A DNA stretch of 64,000 nucleotides, taken from positions 31,346 to 95,345 of the forward strand of contig CAKOXK010000005.1 in NCBI GenBank assembly GCA_934130085.1, read 5' to 3'. The notes under the pieces are model-generated. The model had not been told where the DNA came from. It saw nothing but the letters and a program-made list of their open reading frames with translations, and did no database searches. This stretch comes from an uncultured Clostridia bacterium (GTDB lineage Bacteria; Bacillota; Clostridia; TANB77; CAG-508). Positions 10,018 through 18,793 of this stretch are shown here, piece after piece. The position numbers and the translations under genes are program-made. Numbering within the stretch: position 1 is the first letter of the stretch; the number at the start of each line of letters is the position of its first letter.

Positions 10018-11277
10018 CTAGCCCAATTTTTTTAGCAAGTCGAAGTCTCTCATGTGAACATCTTTTAGTCCTTTTCCAAATTTTCCATTGTTTCTTAGAA
10101 GCATTTGTTTTACTACATCTTCTGTGTGACTTAGTAATGCTAATAAAACTATTGCAAGTAATGGCACTCTACTCATTATCTCTCCTGCTGAAAATATAAA
10201 TACAGTATATAATGCTAGTTGAACTGGTCTTATTAGTATTGCTGATAAGAACTCGTTTTTCCAGTTGTCAAATGCTTGTGATCTATCATCTCCTATTTTA
10301 TCTACTGCATAGGTCATGCAAACTAGTGGAGAGATTATTACAAAAAAGTATATCTTGATTGCTCTTGTTAAATATATAACAAAAAATTTTAGCTCATAGT
10401 ATGCCAACATGCAGTATATTATAAAATAATAAAATTGATGTTTAGCATATTTACTTTCTTTACTCCATAGGTTTGTCCATGTATTATTGATTATATCTGT
10501 TTCAAGTCCTGTACCTGTTGATGATGATTTTGCAAGATTTACTATTGTATCGCATATTAAAGCTGATATTTTTATTGTTACTATCATTAATAAATGTAAT
10601 ACGAATACTAGTGCTATTCCTACAAGCCAGTTTACAAATAGTTTTTTATATCTTGCCATCTTTTTAGCGTTTTGCTCATTTGATGAAGCAATCATTATTG
10701 CCATTCTTACACCTGTGTATATTAAAATAACTATCATGGCAACTGCTGCTATGTTTCTTATTGAATAATACCATACTGCTGTGCTATTTCTTATTGAGTT
10801 TACAATATCTGCATTATGTCCTGAACTGGTTTTCCAAAACTGAATATCAAATAAATCATATTTACCCATAAGTAGGTTTTCAATTGTAAATTGTTGTTTA
10901 CCTTCTGATATTATTAATGTTAATATTTCATTAATTAACTTTGGTATAACAATTAGAACAGATAATAGAATTTTTAATGCTCCATTTCCTATTGTGCCTT
11001 CTGTTTGTGTATATGGGTTTCTTTGCTCTGTTGTTTCGTTTTCTTCTACCTCTTTTTGTTCTCCGTCTTCTGTTTCTTCAGTTTTTGTTTTAGTTTCTGT
11101 TACTGTTGCTGTTCCGTTTTCCATTAAACTATTAAAGTTTTCTTTAGTAGAACTTTTGTCTACTTCAGTAAGAGTTGAGGGAATTAATTGATCTTCTGTC
11201 ATATTTGCATATACATTTGTTTCTATGAATGTTAGTGCTATTATAAGTGTTAAAATAAATGCTATTGTTTTTTTCAT
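10018..11277 (-). CDS. VirB6/TrbL-like polytopic T4SS membrane protein, paralogue 1
   Basis: The 419-residue protein has a signal peptide (about 1-24), a Thr/Glu-rich extracellular stretch (about 30-90) and a multi-TM core (about 95-390) containing WYYSIRNIAAVAMIVILIYTG, the family motif shared with the next two genes. It is about half their length because it lacks the long C-terminal cytoplasmic extension. It may be the minimal channel subunit, with the other two carrying added domains. It directly follows the VirB4 ATPase gene in the operon. Confidence 0.75.
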   Translation of the reverse strand: MKKTIAFILTLIIALTFIETNVYANMTEDQLIPSTLTEVDKSSTKENFNSLMENGTATVTETKTKTEETEDGEQKEVEENETTEQRNPYTQTEGTIGNGALKILLSVLIVIPKLINEILTLIISEGKQQFTIENLLMGKYDLFDIQFWKTSSGHNADIVNSIRNSTAVWYYSIRNIAAVAMIVILIYTGVRMAIMIASSNEQNAKKMARYKKLFVNWLVGIALVFVLHLLMIVTIKISALICDTIVNLAKSSSTGTGLETDIINNTWTNLWSKESKYAKHQFYYFIIYCMLAYYELKFFVIYLTRAIKIYFFVIISPLVCMTYAVDKIGDDRSQAFDNWKNEFLSAILIRPVQLALYTVFIFSAGEIMSRVPLLAIVLLALLSHTEDVVKQMLLRNNGKFGKGLKDVHMRDFDLLKKLG

Positions 11278-11443
11278 TAATCTTCCCTTTCTAAAATCTC
11301 TTACATATATATTTTTTTCTTATAATGTGTTTTTGATAATATATTATTATATAATTGTGTTTGGTTATGTATATTTTATGATGTATGTTTATCAACTTAT
11401 ATTATTAATGTATTTTTATTAATTATAAGATTAAATGTTGTTT

Positions 11444-13408
11444 TTACTTGTTTTCTTCTCTTTCTTTTAGTTTGTTTACGTTTGTTTCTATGAATTCGAA
11501 TTCCTTCTTAGTTGGTCTTATTTCAATTATTGCTGTTTGTGAACCTACTTTGAATAAACCTTGTCCACGCGTACATGTTGTTAGGAATTCTGCTTCTCCA
11601 TCACTTAGTTTAAATACTTCTTTTATGTATTGTATTTCTGATTTATCTTGTGCTAGGAATAGCTTTGTATCAGATGATGTTAATACCGCTTGTACTTCTG
11701 ATTTTTCATAGAAGTCTTGAAATCTTTGTGATACTACTGCAAGTGATACGTTTCTTTTTCTGGCACGTCTTGCCATTTTGTTTAAGAAGTCTACTGCCTC
11801 TGGGTATGGTAATAGCATCCATGCCTCATCAACTAATACTCTCTTCTTTCCGGCTTTCGCTTTATCTTCACTATTTTTCTTAACAAATTTTTCCCAAATC
11901 CATGAAAGTAATATTTGTTGTGCTAGTGGTCTTGCAAAACGCTCTTCTAATTGTGATATATCAAGGTTTATGAATGTTGTTCCTTCTAATAAATCAAATG
12001 TTGATTGACCATCAAAGTATGACATTTGACCATTATATTCTCTTACATATTGTCTCATAACTTTTGTTAAGTAACTGTAGTGAATTCTGTAATCCGGATT
12101 TTTGTTTTGTGTTGCATTTAATAAAATTCTGTGGTACCAAGAACCTATTGTTGGCATTTGTTTTTTATTTCTTCCTAGGTATCCACTTTGTAATGCTCCT
12201 CTTTGGTTTACTGAATATAAACTGTTAACATCATTTGTTATACCAAGACTTGCATATTCTTCGGCTGCTGCCTCTGCTATAATTTGCTTTGTTACTTCAT
12301 TTACGTCTGTTGTTGTTCTTGTGCTACCTCTTGCCATTGTTAATAGTACTTGAGTAACATCTTCTACTTTGTTTTCAACATTTAGAGAAATCATTTCTCT
12401 ACCTGTTATTTCATCTCTTGTTACTTCTGGTTCAATATCAAATGGGTTTATTATTGTATCAGATGTTGGAGAAATTACTACATTTATTCCACCTAGCGCT
12501 TCTGCTACAACTCCATACTCACCTTCGGCATCAAGGGCTAAACTCTCAATTCCCATTAATACTGCAGATCTTGCAATTAGTGTTTTTATAGTTACACCTT
12601 TACCAGCACCAGACTTACCGAATACAACCATATTGTAGTTACTTAATGATGAATTGAAGTTATCATATAAAATTGGTAATCCTGTTTGACGGTTAAATCC
12701 AATTGGTATACCGTTTGCATGGCCAACATCTGCATTTACAAATGGAAATACTGTTGCCATTGATCTACGGTCAAATGTATGTTTCTTTCCTATTTTATCA
12801 TCGTTAAATGGTAAGTTTGATTTGAAAGCATCTTCTTGCAAAGCCCATGCTGTTTTTACACCAGTTAATGTTTTTGACATTTCTGATGATAGTAATTCTG
12901 TTTCTCTATCAAGCTCTTCCATGTTGTATGCAAATATTGTACACATGATTGATGATTCAAATAATTTATCAAGACCACTTGCTATTGCATCTCTAAGCTC
13001 TTCAGCCTCTTGTCTTTTTTGTGCTAGCAAACTTTCACGGTTGATATTTCCTCTATCTGCTGCAACAATTCTTTCAGACTCAAGTTCATTGATTGTTCTG
13101 TTTAATTCATTTTGAGATTTTGCTTCACTTACTGGGTTTATAAATACTGAAACATTTATATCACCAAATGTATACATTTCACGAAGTAATAATGGGAATG
13201 TTGTCATTCTAGGTAATGATGATACTATCATCGTTCTAGCATATTTACTCGTTCCTGAAATTATCTCTAAATGGTTTGTGCTTGTTGCATCAATTCCTGA
13301 TGGGGCTATTAAATCTTTAATATCTTTTCTGTTTTGCATTATTCCGCTGGTGTCTTGATTTGCTGCTGGAACAGCAAAATCATTATATTGATTCTTATTT
13401 CTTCCCAT
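11444..13408 (-). CDS. VirB4-family T4SS ATPase
   Basis: A 654-residue hexameric-type ATPase that would power assembly or transport in the secretion machine. The N-terminal VirB4 domain (about 1-240) is followed by a RecA-like motor with Walker A GKSGAGKG (about 264-271), EGEYG after the first beta strand, Walker B VLVDEAWML (about 525-535) and a conserved SQRFQDF segment after it. Length is usual for Firmicute VirB4/TraC-like proteins. GGAGG precedes the ATG, 15 bp after the stop of the preceding gene. This is the most diagnostic gene of the locus. Confidence 0.88.
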   Translation of the reverse strand: MGRNKNQYNDFAVPAANQDTSGIMQNRKDIKDLIAPSGIDATSTNHLEIISGTSKYARTMIVSSLPRMTTFPLLLREMYTFGDINVSVFINPVSEAKSQNELNRTINELESERIVAADRGNINRESLLAQKRQEAEELRDAIASGLDKLFESSIMCTIFAYNMEELDRETELLSSEMSKTLTGVKTAWALQEDAFKSNLPFNDDKIGKKHTFDRRSMATVFPFVNADVGHANGIPIGFNRQTGLPILYDNFNSSLSNYNMVVFGKSGAGKGVTIKTLIARSAVLMGIESLALDAEGEYGVVAEALGGINVVISPTSDTIINPFDIEPEVTRDEITGREMISLNVENKVEDVTQVLLTMARGSTRTTTDVNEVTKQIIAEAAAEEYASLGITNDVNSLYSVNQRGALQSGYLGRNKKQMPTIGSWYHRILLNATQNKNPDYRIHYSYLTKVMRQYVREYNGQMSYFDGQSTFDLLEGTTFINLDISQLEERFARPLAQQILLSWIWEKFVKKNSEDKAKAGKKRVLVDEAWMLLPYPEAVDFLNKMARRARKRNVSLAVVSQRFQDFYEKSEVQAVLTSSDTKLFLAQDKSEIQYIKEVFKLSDGEAEFLTTCTRGQGLFKVGSQTAIIEIRPTKKEFEFIETNVNKLKEREENK

Positions 13409-13423
13409 TTCTTTTCCTCCTCT

Positions 13424-14671
13424 TTAGTTTGTCTTTCTTCTAACTATTCTTCTTTTTGTTTGGTTGCCATTTGTATTTTGCTCATTATTTTGTTTGTTCT
13501 CATCTGACATTCCTCTTATCCCCTCTTGTTTTTCTTCTGAAATTAGTTCATCTTCACTTGCGTTATCAATCTGTCTTTTTGATTCTTCATATACCGGTTT
13601 TGATAAATCATTTTTGTATTCATCAACCATTTGTTTAGCTCTTTCTCTAACTCTCCTTGCTCTTTCTTCTCTTGTGATTTGGTCTGCCTTTAAAATACTC
13701 TTTGCTGCAACTTTTGATGCATCATCATCAATTCTTGCATTGATTCTTCTCTTCTTTTCTTCAAGAACGTCTCTTGATGTTGAATATAATCTATCATATT
13801 CAGAATCTAAGGCATTTTTTAAAGTATATTTTTCTGATTCATCACGGTTGTATGCTACATATAGTAGTTCAGCAAGTTCTTCTGATGAAAGAACTGTTCC
13901 AACAACTTCTGCTGATGTTAGAGCTCTAATTATTGATTGACATCTTGTGTAAAGTTCTGAGAATGCGATATCTGTAATCTCATCTTTTGAATATTTACTT
14001 ATATCTCCATACTCGCTTGTGTAGTATGAAACAACTATGTACGTTTTTTGTTGTAAAATGTTTTTGCTTTCGCTGATTCTTATTGTGTAATCTTCAATTG
14101 ACTCTCCATATTCAAGTATGTTTTCTTTTCTTCTTCTATCAAATTGTAATTTTTTTACCACTTCATACTCTCTACGTGATGAAGCAAGTTGAATTTGAGA
14201 ATTTAATCTGTTTATTTGGTCTCTTATATCATCTGTACGTTTTGTGTATTCTTTAATAATATCATTTAAATTTAAAGTTCTTGTTTGAACATATAATTGA
14301 ATTGGAAATCTTAATGTGTTTAGTAATTCAATAAAACCAAGCTCAATTGCATTTTTTTCATCTTCTGAAAGAAGATCATAATTTATACCTTTGCATTCAA
14401 TAACCATAACAAATTGTTTATTATTTTTTCTTACAATCATATTATCATTTATTCTATCAAACTCCATGAATTTGTAGATTGAATCTATTTCTTTGCCATC
14501 ACGTGTAATCAAATTTGCACTTGTTTTTTGTTTTGTTTGATCTGTTTCTGGTTTATCTTCTTGTTTTTTCTTTGAAATTTTTAGAACAATTATTAAAGCA
14601 ACTGCTCCAAGTATAAATATTAATAATACTACTACAGCTAGTATCAAATTAAGCATTTGAACTGTATCCAT
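13424..14671 (-). CDS. membrane-anchored protein resembling the N-terminal domain of VirB4/TraC
   Basis: The 415-residue protein has one N-terminal TM helix (about 8-30), a conserved-looking region (about 60-290) with FMEFDRINDNMIVRKNNKQF and a pattern typical of the non-ATPase domain of conjugation ATPases, then a charged helical segment and a polar tail ending in basic residues. There is no Walker motif. Lying between the PrgI-like gene and the ATPase, it could be a separate membrane anchor for VirB4. It is not a simple split of VirB4, because the next gene has its own N-terminal domain. Start ATG with AAAGGAGG. Confidence 0.6.
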   Translation of the reverse strand: MDTVQMLNLILAVVVLLIFILGAVALIIVLKISKKKQEDKPETDQTKQKTSANLITRDGKEIDSIYKFMEFDRINDNMIVRKNNKQFVMVIECKGINYDLLSEDEKNAIELGFIELLNTLRFPIQLYVQTRTLNLNDIIKEYTKRTDDIRDQINRLNSQIQLASSRREYEVVKKLQFDRRRKENILEYGESIEDYTIRISESKNILQQKTYIVVSYYTSEYGDISKYSKDEITDIAFSELYTRCQSIIRALTSAEVVGTVLSSEELAELLYVAYNRDESEKYTLKNALDSEYDRLYSTSRDVLEEKKRRINARIDDDASKVAAKSILKADQITREERARRVRERAKQMVDEYKNDLSKPVYEESKRQIDNASEDELISEEKQEGIRGMSDENKQNNEQNTNGNQTKRRIVRRKTN

Positions 14672-14672
14672 A

Positions 14673-15098
14673 TTAATTTTCCTCCTTTGTTTGAGTTTTT
14701 TGTCTATCTTGTAATGTATCTTTAAATCTGTTTAAATCGCTTTTATCTAAGTAATCAGGTTCTTTACGTGGTACAGAATATGAGTAAACTTTTTTGTTTT
14801 TTTTGAATGTTACGTATTCTGTTATGATTTGGTCTATTGACTCCCCACCAACATTTTTAGAAATTTTAGTATTTCCGGTTGTGGGAATTTTTACCGTACC
14901 AATTAAATAACCTAGTACTGCTAGGATTGCCATTATTGCAATTCCAACTGGCTTTACGCCTATTGCAGAAAAGATTAAATAAAATACTAATCCTATTAAT
15001 GCTCCTGCTGCTGTAAATATAAGGCTTTTGGTTGTAAATATATATAAAATTCTACCTTCACCTTTTAACTTATTACTAGGTATATAATAACTACCCAT
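14673..15098 (-). CDS. PrgI-like T4SS membrane protein
   Basis: The 141-residue protein has two closely spaced TM helices (about 25-45 and 50-68), a short N-terminal segment with YIPSNKLKGEGRILYIFT, and a basic cytoplasmic tail. Size, two-helix layout and position directly before the VirB4-related genes fit the PrgI (VirB3-like) family of Gram-positive conjugation systems. It sits 1 bp before the next gene and has a good AAGGAGG site. Confidence 0.75.
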   Translation of the reverse strand: MGSYYIPSNKLKGEGRILYIFTTKSLIFTAAGALIGLVFYLIFSAIGVKPVGIAIMAILAVLGYLIGTVKIPTTGNTKISKNVGGESIDQIITEYVTFKKNKKVYSYSVPRKEPDYLDKSDLNRFKDTLQDRQKTQTKEEN

Positions 15099-15325
15099 TA
15101 CTTATCCTCCTTAGTTTGCCTATAATTCTTTATTAATGTGTCACATACAATGATTGCTATTGATTATTATTTATTATTTATTATTTGTTGTTTATTGCTC
15201 ATTGTCATATTTTCTTGTCGTTTTTAAGATAAAACACTAAATAATAGTTTAAATTTATATTTTATTTATGTTTATTGTCTTATTTGCTTGTCTTTTTAAT
15301 TCAAAACATTAAATAATTTAAATTT
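15099..15325. other. AT-rich spacer
   Basis: There is no coding signal. Two imperfect copies of a segment of about 70 bp (TTGTCNTTTTTAA...AAAACA.TAAATAAT) follow each other at about 15210-15320. Nothing else is recognised. Confidence 0.35.
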
Positions 15326-15727
15326 TTACTTTGTGATATTTTGCATGATATCAACAACAATGTTGTAAATTCCTGTAGCACCATAAACAACTACCATTGC
15401 TATGATTAGCCAAATTAATTTTTGTTTTATGCCTGCTCTTTCATCTGCTCCTGAAATCATGTATTTGATTCCCATAATCATACCAACAACCATAAAAACT
15501 ACAGTTGCAATAGCAACAAGAATATGTGCTATTGGTAGTATGTTCTTTTTAATTTCATCCCACTTAATTGGCGTTTGATCTCTTCCATTGTTTATAAAAT
15601 TTTTTCCTTCTGATAAAATAGTGCCTGATGATAAATCAACTTCATTTGCATATACCTTGCATGTAAATATGCTAAATACACTAAACAGTGCTATCAATAA
15701 AGTTAAAATTAATCCTACTTTCTTCAT
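15326..15727 (-). CDS. VirB2/TrbC-like pilin or channel subunit 1
   Basis: The 133-residue protein has a signal peptide (about 1-27), a short extracytoplasmic piece and two TM helices (about 65-90 and 100-125) separated by a small charged loop with SGADERAGIKQKL. This is the VirB2/TrbC architecture. Two similar proteins are encoded just upstream, and the loop ahead of the second helix (a small residue, acidic, then lysines) is shared. The start has only a weak ribosome binding site, so expression may be lower than that of the first pilin. Confidence 0.72.
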   Translation of the reverse strand: MKKVGLILTLLIALFSVFSIFTCKVYANEVDLSSGTILSEGKNFINNGRDQTPIKWDEIKKNILPIAHILVAIATVVFMVVGMIMGIKYMISGADERAGIKQKLIWLIIAMVVVYGATGIYNIVVDIMQNITK

Positions 15728-15912
15728 TTTAAATTTAGCCAGTTTTTTTGTTTCTGTATTTCATTGTTAGCTTTTTAACGTGATATTATATTTTTTTATT
15801 GCTTTTCAACAACTTTTCAGCATTGCCTAAATCCTATTTTTCTGGCTTCTCCCTTCTTTTTATTTATTTCCTTAGTTTAATAATTTCAAACCTTCACTAT
15901 GTTCGGTATTTC
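15728..15912. other. spacer between pilin genes
   Basis: I see no gene, promoter of good quality or strong hairpin in this T-rich spacer. Confidence 0.3.
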
Positions 15913-16356
15913 TTAATTAATGACATTCCCTATAAGATCCCAAATTATTTTTATAATCGTTCGCATTGAAAATAATATTATTAGTCCTAATGTTACGGCA
16001 ATTAGCTGTTCTTTTAGTTTAGCTTTTGCTTCTGGTGCTGCTATCATAAATCTGACACCCGTAATAAGTATTACGACGATTGCAACTGCATATAGAGCAT
16101 ACGCTACATAGGTAACAATAGTGTTTCCTATTTCCTTTATATCAGAATCCGATTTATAGATTAAGCTTTTATCATTACCCTCTAATTTCATATCACCTTC
16201 ATCAGCTAATTTTATAGGTGATGAAAGTTGAAACTCTTGTTTTCCAGTTTCTCCATCATTTACAGCATTAGCTTTAACTGTGTTTGTACCAAGCAGAAAG
16301 AATGTAATAGTTATTATACTAATAATTGCTAGTTTTTTTATTGAATTTCTTTTCAT
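15913..16356 (-). CDS. VirB2/TrbC-like pilin or channel subunit 2
   Basis: The 147-residue protein has a signal peptide (about 1-29), an extracellular segment (about 30-75) and two TM helices (about 78-100 and 115-138) separated by AAPEAKAKLKEQL. It is a paralogue of the genes on either side; the loop closely resembles ASPEGKAEIKKS of the first pilin. A GAGGA site precedes the ATG. It lies downstream of a terminator-like hairpin, so it is probably made at lower level than the first pilin. Confidence 0.72.
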   Translation of the reverse strand: MKRNSIKKLAIISIITITFFLLGTNTVKANAVNDGETGKQEFQLSSPIKLADEGDMKLEGNDKSLIYKSDSDIKEIGNTIVTYVAYALYAVAIVVILITGVRFMIAAPEAKAKLKEQLIAVTLGLIILFSMRTIIKIIWDLIGNVIN

Positions 16357-16445
16357 TATTTTTCCTCTTTAAATAACTTATTTTTATAGTTTACATCTAT
16401 TTTATTATACTATTAAAGTTCTAAAACTTTCAATACTTTTGGGCA

Positions 16446-16480
16446 AAAAAATTGAGATAGTAAAAATCTATTACTATCTC
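16446..16480 (-). terminator. terminator/attenuator hairpin between pilin genes
   Basis: On the minus strand, GAGATAGTAA (16471-16480) pairs perfectly with 16454-16463 around a 7-base loop, followed by a T-run at 16446-16451. It stands 26 bp after the stop of the first pilin gene and before the rest of the operon. Partial read-through would give more of the first pilin than of the other subunits. Confidence 0.75.
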
Positions 16481-16505
16481 TTTCATTTTCTAGCGTTCTT
16501 TGCTC

Positions 16506-16877
16506 TTAACTTTCTTTAACTATCTTTGGAGCTAAATCTTTGATCATTCTTATTACTATTCCGGCTGCAAATACAAGTACCGCACCAATTACATATATTA
16601 TAGCTGATTTCTTAATTTCAGCTTTTCCTTCTGGAGATGCAGTTATATACTTAACGCCTAGGTATAAAAGCATTACTACTGCTGCCGCATAACATACGTA
16701 TGTAACAACACCAAGTATATTATTTACAGTTTTTCCAAATCCTCCAAACTCTACACTAGCTTGTTCTGGAACATCAATATTTACAGATGCAGATGCAAAT
16801 ACCATATTGCATGCTAAGGCAACTGTTGCAATCATTACTAATGCTGTTATTATTTTTGTTACTTTACTAAATTTCAT
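16506..16877 (-). CDS. VirB2/TrbC-like major pilin candidate (subunit 3)
   Basis: The 123-residue protein has a signal peptide (about 1-29, ending around VFASA), a short mature N-terminus and two TM helices (about 48-72 and 85-108) with the loop ASPEGKAEIKKS. It is the promoter-proximal gene of the operon, has an optimal AAGGAGG site and is separated from all later genes by a terminator-like hairpin. This arrangement suggests it is the abundant pilus or channel subunit. Two paralogues follow. Confidence 0.75.
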   Translation of the reverse strand: MKFSKVTKIITALVMIATVALACNMVFASASVNIDVPEQASVEFGGFGKTVNNILGVVTYVCYAAAVVMLLYLGVKYITASPEGKAEIKKSAIIYVIGAVLVFAAGIVIRMIKDLAPKIVKES

Positions 16878-16905
16878 AGCTTATCCTCCTTAACTATATA
16901 AGCTC

Positions 16906-16934
16906 ATTATAAGTTATTCGTTTTTGGTTGTCAA
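16906..16934 (-). promoter_or_regulatory. consensus sigma-A promoter of the T4SS operon
   Basis: On the minus strand, TTGACA (16929-16934), a 17-bp spacer and TATAAT (16906-16911) lie about 30 bp before the first pilin start. Both hexamers match consensus perfectly. Confidence 0.85.
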
Positions 16935-17002
16935 TTAGTTTGAGTCAAATTTTAATCAAAAGATGCCTTTTTTTACAAAATTGACATCTTTTGACTTAAT
17001 TT

Positions 17003-17161
17003 TTAACTATTTTTTTCTGTTTTAAGGTTTTCTGCATAATATCTTGCTATTAATTTATCAAGATCTGTGCTTAATTTGTAGATTACTTCGTAATCATCTC
17101 CTCTAGCAATGCTTGCATTAAGCTTGTCTCTAAGTTTATTAATTTGATTTTTCTTTAACAT
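17003..17161 (-). CDS. Spo0E-like small phosphatase
   Basis: A 52-codon gene with ATG at 17161 and AGGAGGG at good spacing. The peptide is mostly helical and contains a repeat-like INKLRDKLN segment followed by LSTDLDKLIARYY. The SxxLDxLI motif and hairpin-helix length are those of the Spo0E family, which dephosphorylates Spo0A~P and so delays sporulation. It stands alone between the T4SS promoter and the peptidase genes. A stem-loop (16957-16965 with 16985-16993) follows its stop. Its presence argues for a lineage with a Spo0A-type phosphorelay. Confidence 0.75.
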   Translation of the reverse strand: MLKKNQINKLRDKLNASIARGDDYEVIYKLSTDLDKLIARYYAENLKTEKNS

Positions 17162-17423
17162 ATTACCAACCCTCCTTCACACTTTGGGCATCTTATATTT
17201 ATAAAATACCATTTTTTTACATAATTGTCAAGTGTTTTTAGAAAGTTTTTTACAATTTTTGCTATTTTGTTATATTTTATATTTTTATTGTTTCATTTTT
17301 TCTTTTTAAATGTCTTAATATGTTTTATTTTTTCTTTTTACCAGTTTTATTTTTTACCTTTTTTACTTATAGCATTCTTTTTTATTTGTTTCATTCTTAG
17401 TAATTTAAAAAATTTTTTTACTA

Positions 17424-18686
17424 TTATTTTACTATTGATAATACAGCCTTTTCTTTTTTGAATATTTGTTTTTGTATCTTTTTGCATTCTTCTAGTGTAA
17501 TATTGTTTATTTCATTGATATAGTCAAAGCTGTTGATTCCCTTCATTGAATCAGCCAATACCATTCTTCCAACATCTTCTACATCTTCAAAGCTTCCAAC
17601 ATACTCTCCATATAATCTCTTTTTGCTTCTTTCAAAGTCTTCCTTTGAGATTTCGATATTTTCTAAGGCGTTTGTTATTATCTCATATACTTCATCAATA
17701 TTTTTAGTTTCACCTGATAGCATTGTGTGTGCGTATTCATCTGAAAATTCATAGTCAAAGTCTATCTCATGGAATAATAGTCCTCTTTCATACATTTCAT
17801 TATATATTTTTGAACATTTGCCTAATATTGAATTGTAAATTATTTTTTGAGCAACGTCTTTTTTTATTTTATCTTCGTCTTTTGCAAAATCACGATAGCC
17901 AATCATAAACATCGGCATGTTTATTTTCATTGTTGCTTCTTTTCTTTTTTCGTTTATATCGTTTTCATATTCAGGGTAAATTCTTATTATCTTTCCAACC
18001 TTTTCATGTGGTATTAACCTTTTTTTAACTTCTTCTATCAATTGATCTGGATTAAAGTTTCCTGAGATACACATTGTCATGTTTGATGGATGATAAAATG
18101 TAGTATAACAGTCATATAAAATCTCTTTTGTAATTTTACTGATTGACTCTACAGTTCCTGCAATGTCAAGTGTTATTGGATTGTTTTTGTATAAGCATTT
18201 CATTGTATTTAAATATAACTTCCAAAATGGATCATCATCATACATTCCTATTTCCTGACCAATTATGCCTCTTTCTTTTTCAACGTTTTGGTCTGTGAAA
18301 TATGGATTTTGCACGTAATCCATTAGCTCATCTAGACCCTTATAAAAATTCTCACATCCTGAAAATAAATAAGCTGTATGGTCATTTGTTGTGTAAGCAT
18401 TTGCATCTAATCCTAATGCCATTAGTGTGTATAAGCTATCAACTCCGCTTTTTTGTTCAAACATTTTGTGCTCTAGATAATGTGCAACACCATCTGGTAC
18501 TTTAACTTCTCTCTTGTTAACTGGTTCTATAAAATGATTGTCAATTGAACCAAATTTCGTACCCCATATCACATATTTTTTATTTGTATTTTCCTTTGGA
18601 ATTATTAAGACTTTCATTCCATTGTCAAGAATATATTTGTACATTTTTTCATTAATACTCTTGTTTTCAATAATCTCTTTTTGCAT
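17424..18686 (-). CDS. M16-family zinc peptidase, YmfH-like
   Basis: A 420-residue pitrilysin/insulinase-family peptidase. The inverted zinc motif HYLEH (in VAHYLEHKMFEQ) lies about 75 residues from the start, with the downstream glutamate region in the same domain; the C-terminal half is the usual inactive-like partner lobe. I chose the ATG at 18686, which has GGAGGAG upstream; an upstream ATG at 18740 lacks a site. It follows a second M16 gene in the same order as ymfF-ymfH of Bacillus. It may cleave peptides inside the cell; the substrate is unknown. Confidence 0.85.
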   Translation of the reverse strand: MQKEIIENKSINEKMYKYILDNGMKVLIIPKENTNKKYVIWGTKFGSIDNHFIEPVNKREVKVPDGVAHYLEHKMFEQKSGVDSLYTLMALGLDANAYTTNDHTAYLFSGCENFYKGLDELMDYVQNPYFTDQNVEKERGIIGQEIGMYDDDPFWKLYLNTMKCLYKNNPITLDIAGTVESISKITKEILYDCYTTFYHPSNMTMCISGNFNPDQLIEEVKKRLIPHEKVGKIIRIYPEYENDINEKRKEATMKINMPMFMIGYRDFAKDEDKIKKDVAQKIIYNSILGKCSKIYNEMYERGLLFHEIDFDYEFSDEYAHTMLSGETKNIDEVYEIITNALENIEISKEDFERSKKRLYGEYVGSFEDVEDVGRMVLADSMKGINSFDYINEINNITLEECKKIQKQIFKKEKAVLSIVK

Positions 18687-18793
18687 TAACTCTCCTCCTA
18701 TTGTGTTCTTATGTTTTGATTTGTAATTTTTAACTAGCAAATTGTTCTTTCTACATTAGATTAATTATATTTTATGTTCTAATATTTTTAGCT

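Noticed and set aside
13424..14671. VirB4 split into two by a nonsense mutation
   Set aside because: The downstream gene encodes a complete VirB4 with its own N-terminal domain and ribosome binding site, so the upstream gene is a separate protein.
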